Shown: positions 59,731-64,000 of the stretch, piece by piece
How the letters are laid out: every line of letters starts with the position of its first letter
How positions within the stretch are numbered: position 1 is the first letter of the stretch
Source: JAXDBM01 sp963709485
Lineage (GTDB): Bacteria; Desulfobacterota; Syntrophia; Syntrophales; Fen-1087
Direction of reading: 5' to 3'
Assembly: GCA_963709485.1 (NCBI GenBank)
Contig: CAVPWE010000003.1
Coordinates: 186,001 to 250,000, forward strand
DNA: 64,000 nt
Translations under genes and position numbers: made by a program
The notes under the pieces: generated by a model
What the model saw: the letters and a program-made list of their open reading frames with translations, nothing else
Told to the model about the DNA's origin: nothing
Database searches by the model: none

Positions 59731-62700
59731 GACATCAATCAAACGCCCCGTTTTCGCGACGATGTTCATCACCGCCCTGGTGGTGCTGGGGCTCGTCAGC
59801 TACCCCGAAATCGGCGTTGACCTCTATCCCAAGATTGATTTTCCCATCGTCAGCATCAACACCCGGCTCCAGGGCGCAAGCCCCGAGATCATGGATATCG
59901 ACGTCACCGACAAGATCGAAGAGGTCATCAACACCATCAACGGCGTCAAAACGATCACCTCCTCCAGCCTGGAGGGCGTTTCCAACATTACCGTGGAGTT
60001 CGTGCTGGAGCGGGACATCGATCTGGCCGTTCAGGACGTGCGCGAGCAGATTTCCACCATCCGTTCGAGGTTGCCGACAGACATCCTGGAGCCGGTGATC
60101 CGGAAGGTGGATCCCGATGCCACGCCGGTCCTCTGGCTGATGGTGACGGGTCCGCAGTCGGTCCGCGACCTGTCGACCTACACGGATGAAGTCCTGAAGG
60201 AGCAGCTGCAGCGGATCGAGGGCGTGGGCGCACTGCGCATCGGCGGGCTGCGGCTGCGGCAGGGCCGGATCTGGCTGGACAGCGACAAGCTCCGGGCCTA
60301 TCAGATCGCTCCGGGAGACGTCGCGCAGGCCCTGGGACTTGAAAACGTCGAGCTTCCGGGCGGCCGGATCGAGAGCGAGACCAAGGAATACGCCGTCAAG
60401 GTCAAGGGCGAGTTTCCCCGGATTCAGGACTTCAACGACCTGATCGTGGCGCATTACAAGGGCGCCCCGGTGCGCATTCGGGACATCGGCCGGGCGGAAG
60501 ATGGGATGTCCGAGAAGCGGAACATCGCGCGTTTCAACGGTGCACCCTGCGTCGGCATCGGCATTCAGAAGCAGACCGGAACCAACACGGTCGCCATCAT
60601 CGACCGGGTCAAGAAGGAGCTGATCGGCATCCGGAAAACCCTTCCGCCGGGCATGGAAATCAATATCGGCTTCGACCAGTCCAACTTCATCAACCGCTCC
60701 ATCAACGAGGTGAAAGGCCACCTGGTCATGGGCGGTCTGCTGGCTGTTTTGGCTGTTTTTCTCTTCCTGAGGAACTGGCGGACCACCCTGATCAGCGGCC
60801 TCGCCCTGCCGGTTTCGGTGATCGCCACGTTTGCCATCATGAAGGCCTTTGACTTCACCTTCAACAACATGAGCATGCTGGCGCTATCGCTCTCCGTGGG
60901 GATCCTCATCGACGACGCCATCATCGTCATCGAGAACATCCACCGGCATATCGAAGAGGGGATGGCGCCGCGGGAAGCGGCGGCCTTTGCGACGTCCGAG
61001 ATCGGCCTGGCCGTCATGGCGACCACGCTGGCCATCGTTGCGATCTTTTTGCCCGTCGCCTTCATGAAGGGGATCATCGGGCGGTTCTTCTGGCAGTTTG
61101 CTTTGACGGTCGTTTTTTCCGTGATGGTTTCGCTCCTGGTTTCGTTCACCCTGACGCCCATGCTGGCCTCCCGGTTTCTGAAGGTGAGGCCCAAGGGGGA
61201 GAGAGCCGCCGTCCATCCCCGTTCCCCGGTTCTGTCGCGGATGGGAGACGGACTGGAGAGGGCCTACCGAAGAACGGAAGGCGCCTATCGCCGCATCCTC
61301 GCTTTCAGCCTGGACTACCGTAAGACCGTGCTTGTGCTGGCCGTAATCATTTTCGTTTTCAGCATTTATGTGACTCGATTCATCGGCAAGGAATTTGTCC
61401 CTGCGGAAGACCAGAGCCAGTTTCTCGTGCGTCTCGAGGCGCCGATGGATTATTCCATCGACCAGGCCGATGCGCTGTTCAGGCAGGGCGAAGAAATCGT
61501 CAGGTCCTTTCCGGAGGTCACCTCCGTTTTTTACATACAGGGATTCGGCGCCGGCGGCGCCGGTCAGATCAACAGGGCCACCCTCAACACCCGTTTGAAG
61601 CCGAAGGCCCAGCGGAAAAAGAGCCAGGAGCAGATCAAGGCGGAGATCCGGAGGAAATTGAACCGGATCCCGGGCATGAAGGGGACAGCCGAAGATATCT
61701 CCATGATCGGCGGAGGTATCCGGAACGTGCCCATTCAATATGCCATTCGGGGACTCGATCTGGAAGTTCTGCAGAACGACACCCGGCGGATTGCCGCGGA
61801 GCTGGCAAAAAGACCGGGGATCGTCGATGTGGACAGCACCCTGGAGGCGGGCAAACCGGAATTGAAGGTGTACATCGACCGGAACAAGGCGGCGGACATG
61901 GGCGTCAGCGTAGCCGGCATCTCCGATGCCATCAACCTCCTGATCAGTGGCGAGGTGGACGTCACAAAGTACAAGGACGAGGCCAAGGGGCGGCGCTACG
62001 ATGTGCGCGTCCGTCTCAATCCCGAAGATCGCGCCAGTCCGGGCGACTTGGGGCGAATCTACGTGCGGGCCCGGGACGGGCGCCTGGTCGAGCTGGCCAG
62101 TGTGATCCGGGTTCAGGAAGGCGGCGGCCCCAGCGTCATCTACCGGGTGGACCGCCAGCGGGCGACCATGCTTTACGCCAGCCTGGAAAAGAAGCCCCTG
62201 GCGGAGGCCATGCAGGAGCTGGACGGCATCGCGGCGCAAATCCTGACGCCGGGATACACGACCCGGTACAAGGGCGCTGCCGACACCATGAAGGAATCCT
62301 TCCAGTATCTGCTCTTTGCCCTCTTGCTGGGGATCGTGATGGCGTACATGGTGCTGGCGGCCCAGTTCGAAAGCTTCATCCACCCCGTGCTCGTGCTCCT
62401 GTCCATGCCGCTGTCCTTCATCGGGGCTTTTGCCGCCTTGCTGCTGGCCGGAAAGACGATCAGCATCTTCAGCCTCATCGGCCTGATTCTTCTCATGGGG
62501 CTGGTGAAAAAAAACGCGATTCTGCTGGTGGATTACACGAACACCCTGCGGGAAAGGGGCCTGACAAGACGCGAGGCCATCCTTCAGGCCGGCCCGGTCC
62601 GGCTCCGGCCGATCCTCATGACCACCCTCGCCATGGTATTCGGGATGCTGCCGGTGGCGATGGGCCTCGGCGAAGGGGCGGAAACCCGTTCACCCATGGG

Positions 62701-62830
62701 CATCTCCGTCATCGGCGGGTTGCTTACGTCTCTCTTGCTGACCCTGGTCGTCGTACCGTCCGCCTATGACCTGTTTGACGAGTGGATCGAGCGGCTCAGA
62801 AAGTTCGGCAAAGGAGGAAAAACCCCATGA
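59717..62830 (+). CDS. RND efflux pump, second system
   Basis: 1037 residues of the AcrB/CzcA-like RND superfamily with twelve membrane helices. Motifs seen: SIKRPVFATMFITALVVLGL at the start, GILIDDAIIVIENIHRHIEE (the Asp pair of the proton path near 396), ALTVVFSVMVSLLVSFTLTP and LVKKNAILLVDYTNTLRERG near 930. It is an HAE-type pump; the TolC, adaptor and pump order differs from the first operon, and a PG0541-type gene follows with an ATGA overlap. Confidence 0.95.
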   Translation: MWLAETSIKRPVFATMFITALVVLGLVSYPEIGVDLYPKIDFPIVSINTRLQGASPEIMDIDVTDKIEEVINTINGVKTITSSSLEGVSNITVEFVLERDIDLAVQDVREQISTIRSRLPTDILEPVIRKVDPDATPVLWLMVTGPQSVRDLSTYTDEVLKEQLQRIEGVGALRIGGLRLRQGRIWLDSDKLRAYQIAPGDVAQALGLENVELPGGRIESETKEYAVKVKGEFPRIQDFNDLIVAHYKGAPVRIRDIGRAEDGMSEKRNIARFNGAPCVGIGIQKQTGTNTVAIIDRVKKELIGIRKTLPPGMEINIGFDQSNFINRSINEVKGHLVMGGLLAVLAVFLFLRNWRTTLISGLALPVSVIATFAIMKAFDFTFNNMSMLALSLSVGILIDDAIIVIENIHRHIEEGMAPREAAAFATSEIGLAVMATTLAIVAIFLPVAFMKGIIGRFFWQFALTVVFSVMVSLLVSFTLTPMLASRFLKVRPKGERAAVHPRSPVLSRMGDGLERAYRRTEGAYRRILAFSLDYRKTVLVLAVIIFVFSIYVTRFIGKEFVPAEDQSQFLVRLEAPMDYSIDQADALFRQGEEIVRSFPEVTSVFYIQGFGAGGAGQINRATLNTRLKPKAQRKKSQEQIKAEIRRKLNRIPGMKGTAEDISMIGGGIRNVPIQYAIRGLDLEVLQNDTRRIAAELAKRPGIVDVDSTLEAGKPELKVYIDRNKAADMGVSVAGISDAINLLISGEVDVTKYKDEAKGRRYDVRVRLNPEDRASPGDLGRIYVRARDGRLVELASVIRVQEGGGPSVIYRVDRQRATMLYASLEKKPLAEAMQELDGIAAQILTPGYTTRYKGAADTMKESFQYLLFALLLGIVMAYMVLAAQFESFIHPVLVLLSMPLSFIGAFAALLLAGKTISIFSLIGLILLMGLVKKNAILLVDYTNTLRERGLTRREAILQAGPVRLRPILMTTLAMVFGMLPVAMGLGEGAETRSPMGISVIGGLLTSLLLTLVVVPSAYDLFDEWIERLRKFGKGGKTP

Positions 62831-63117
62831 AAATGTGTTTGATCGTTTATTCCCAGGCGGCGGATTACGAAGTCATCGATCAGTTCAAGAAAGCCGGCAT
62901 CAGGCGCTATACCAAAATGGAGGAGGCGCGAGGGGAGGGCGAAGAGACGGAGCCGAAGCTGGGGACCCACACCTGGCCGGGAAAAAACAACGTCCTGTTC
63001 TTGGCGATCCCGGACGAGGAATGTCCGGTGATCAAGGACGTTGTCAGGCTCCTGAAAGAAGACCATCCCCGGGCGGGTGTGAAGGCCTTCATGATGCCCA
63101 TGGAAGAAATTTTTTAG
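62827..63117 (+). CDS. PG0541-family transporter-associated protein
   Basis: 96 residues from ATG 62827 (overlap ATGA with the pump stop). It starts MKMCLIVYSQAADYEVIDQF and contains the middle YTKMEEARGEGEETEPKLG and HTWPGKNNVLFLAIPDEECP. This is the family named PG0541, small cytoplasmic alpha/beta proteins found next to RND pump genes, resembling PII-like regulators in length. The function is unproven. The tight coupling to the pump is a hallmark of the family. Confidence 0.82.
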   Translation: MKMCLIVYSQAADYEVIDQFKKAGIRRYTKMEEARGEGEETEPKLGTHTWPGKNNVLFLAIPDEECPVIKDVVRLLKEDHPRAGVKAFMMPMEEIF

Positions 63118-63131
63118 GGAGTGGCCCGGCC

Positions 63132-63236
63132 GTGCCCAGGGAAAAAATCACCAGACGACAAAAAGACGTCTCGCGCCTGCTCCGGGAGAGGAAGAACATC
63201 CGTCCGGTTCGCGGCAAGAGGTCAAAAAAGAAGTGA
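63132..63236 (+). CDS. Possible 34-residue basic protein
   Basis: From GTG 63132 the frame gives a strongly basic 34-residue peptide beginning PREKITRRQKDVSRLLRERK after the start and ending GKRSKKK, with a stop at 63234. It lies 15 bases after the PG0541-type gene stop, with GGGAGTGG upstream. No homologues can be named; charge bias alone is weak evidence. Confidence 0.35.
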   Translation: MPREKITRRQKDVSRLLRERKNIRPVRGKRSKKK

Positions 63237-63318
63237 AGCCGGGAAAACTCATGAATAAGGCATTCAGAACGATGCATGAGAAATCCGGTGTCAAGGTCAA
63301 TTGAGCAAAGGCAATGGC

Positions 63319-64000
63319 ATGTTTCATGAATTGTTCACAGCCGCAGATGTCCGGCAAATCAGAGCGGAAGGCCTCAGCGAAGCGCAGGTTCTGGAGCAGA
63401 TTGCGTTGTTTCAGAGCGGTTTCTCCCCGGTCGCACTGAACCGGCCCTGCACCGTTGATGACGGCATTGTCGTCATTCCGGCGGAAGCTCAGAGTGGATT
63501 CGTGCAACGCCACGAGCAGGAATGCCGGAAAAACAGGATGCTCAAATTTGTGCCTGCGTCAGGCGCCGCCAGCCGCATGTTCAAGGAATGGTTTGAATTT
63601 CTGGGCAAAGGAACCTTTCCCTTCGATACGGCGGGCGGCGAATTCCTCCGGGATCTGCGAAGGTTCGCCTTTTTCGAGGATTTGCGTGCGGCTGTCGCGC
63701 GTCAGGGCGGAAACCTGGAAAGCTGGATGGCTGAAAAGCGGTATGGCAATATCCTGAACTGCATCCTGACGGAAGAGGGGCTGAATTATGGAAATCACCC
63801 CAAGGCGCTCCTGAAATTCCATGACTATCCGGACGGCAGCCGCGCGGCCATTGAGGAGCATCTGGTGGAAGCGGCGCTCTACGCGCGGGGAGGGGACGGT
63901 ATCTGCCGCGTCCATTTTACCCTTTCCGGGGAGCATGAGGAAAGCGTCCGGAAGCACCTGTCGCGCATGCGGCCTTATTATGAAAGACAATACGGCGTTT
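63319..64000 (+). CDS. DUF4301 family protein, 3' end outside the window
   Basis: The frame from ATG 63319 (AAAGG eight bases upstream) runs off the window end with 227 codons visible. The family features RPCTVDDGIVVIP near 42-54, the phosphate-loop-like LKFVPASGAASRMFKEWF near 74-91, and NHPKALLKFHDYPDGSRAAI near 155-174 are clear. DUF4301 proteins resemble nucleotidyltransferases of the sugar-nucleotide type, but no reaction is established. It is downstream of the second pump operon. Confidence 0.85.
   Translation, partial: MFHELFTAADVRQIRAEGLSEAQVLEQIALFQSGFSPVALNRPCTVDDGIVVIPAEAQSGFVQRHEQECRKNRMLKFVPASGAASRMFKEWFEFLGKGTFPFDTAGGEFLRDLRRFAFFEDLRAAVARQGGNLESWMAEKRYGNILNCILTEEGLNYGNHPKALLKFHDYPDGSRAAIEEHLVEAALYARGGDGICRVHFTLSGEHEESVRKHLSRMRPYYERQYGV

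Overview
The window looks like chromosome from a Gram-negative, probably strictly anaerobic bacterium of the Desulfobacterota (former Deltaproteobacteria); a Syntrophus/Smithella-like member of the Syntrophales is my best guess. The Gram-negative envelope is shown by LpxH-like and KdsD enzymes, TolC-type channels, RND pumps, OmpA and several lipoproteins. The lineage is inferred from ADP-forming acyl-CoA synthetase, a dienoyl-CoA-isomerase-like crotonase, a BKACE-family enzyme, flavodoxin/ferredoxin fusions, pyruvoyl arginine decarboxylase, a probable selenoprotein, and a PEP-CTERM-type protein behind a sigma-54 promoter. No taxonomic marker gene is complete here, so this stays an inference.

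Layout. 1-4250: end of an S1-domain protein, a Dabb protein, a nitrilase-family amidase and a convergent acyl-CoA synthetase. 4324-11781: a tRNA-Val(CAC) gene carrying an integrated element of about 7.4 kb, bounded by a 46-bp duplication of the tRNA 3' end. Its genes (tyrosine integrase, ribbon-helix-helix protein, TerS-like protein, primase-polymerase/ATPase, AlpA-like protein) suggest a phage satellite related in plan to PICIs. A PEP-CTERM-type surface protein gene with its own sigma-54 promoter lies at the far end. 11790-24000: RidA, RecD2, then an AT-richer accessory stretch with two EFR1-type flavodoxin/ferredoxin proteins, small membrane proteins, an OmpA protein, a PKD-type exported protein, a methyltransferase, an XRE regulator with paired operators and a QueG-like iron-sulfur protein. 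Copies of two decayed repeat modules are scattered through it. 24040-28140: a frameshifted BKACE gene and an EamA transporter gene split by an IS21-family element.

28780-42260: envelope, polyamine and small-protein genes. These include KdsD, a transglutaminase-like protein with an ABC-2 exporter, a crotonase, a frameshifted LpxH-like gene, and pyruvoyl arginine decarboxylase with agmatinase, followed by tRNA-fMet. Two near-identical copies of a small signal-peptide/membrane protein gene, each behind the same sigma-54-like promoter and each followed by a different AtpI-like gene, flank this region in inverted orientation.

42400-64000: a redoxin gene with an in-frame TGA and a SECIS-like hairpin, a MscS channel, a PHA-synthase-like protein and a complete tripartite RND pump with its TetR regulator. 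Next come two small lipoproteins, a patatin lipoprotein, an MBL hydrolase, a DUF2156 protein, a second tripartite RND system with a PG0541-type accessory gene, and the start of a DUF4301 gene. The two pump operons would span inner membrane, periplasm and outer membrane. No CRISPR array or rRNA was seen.
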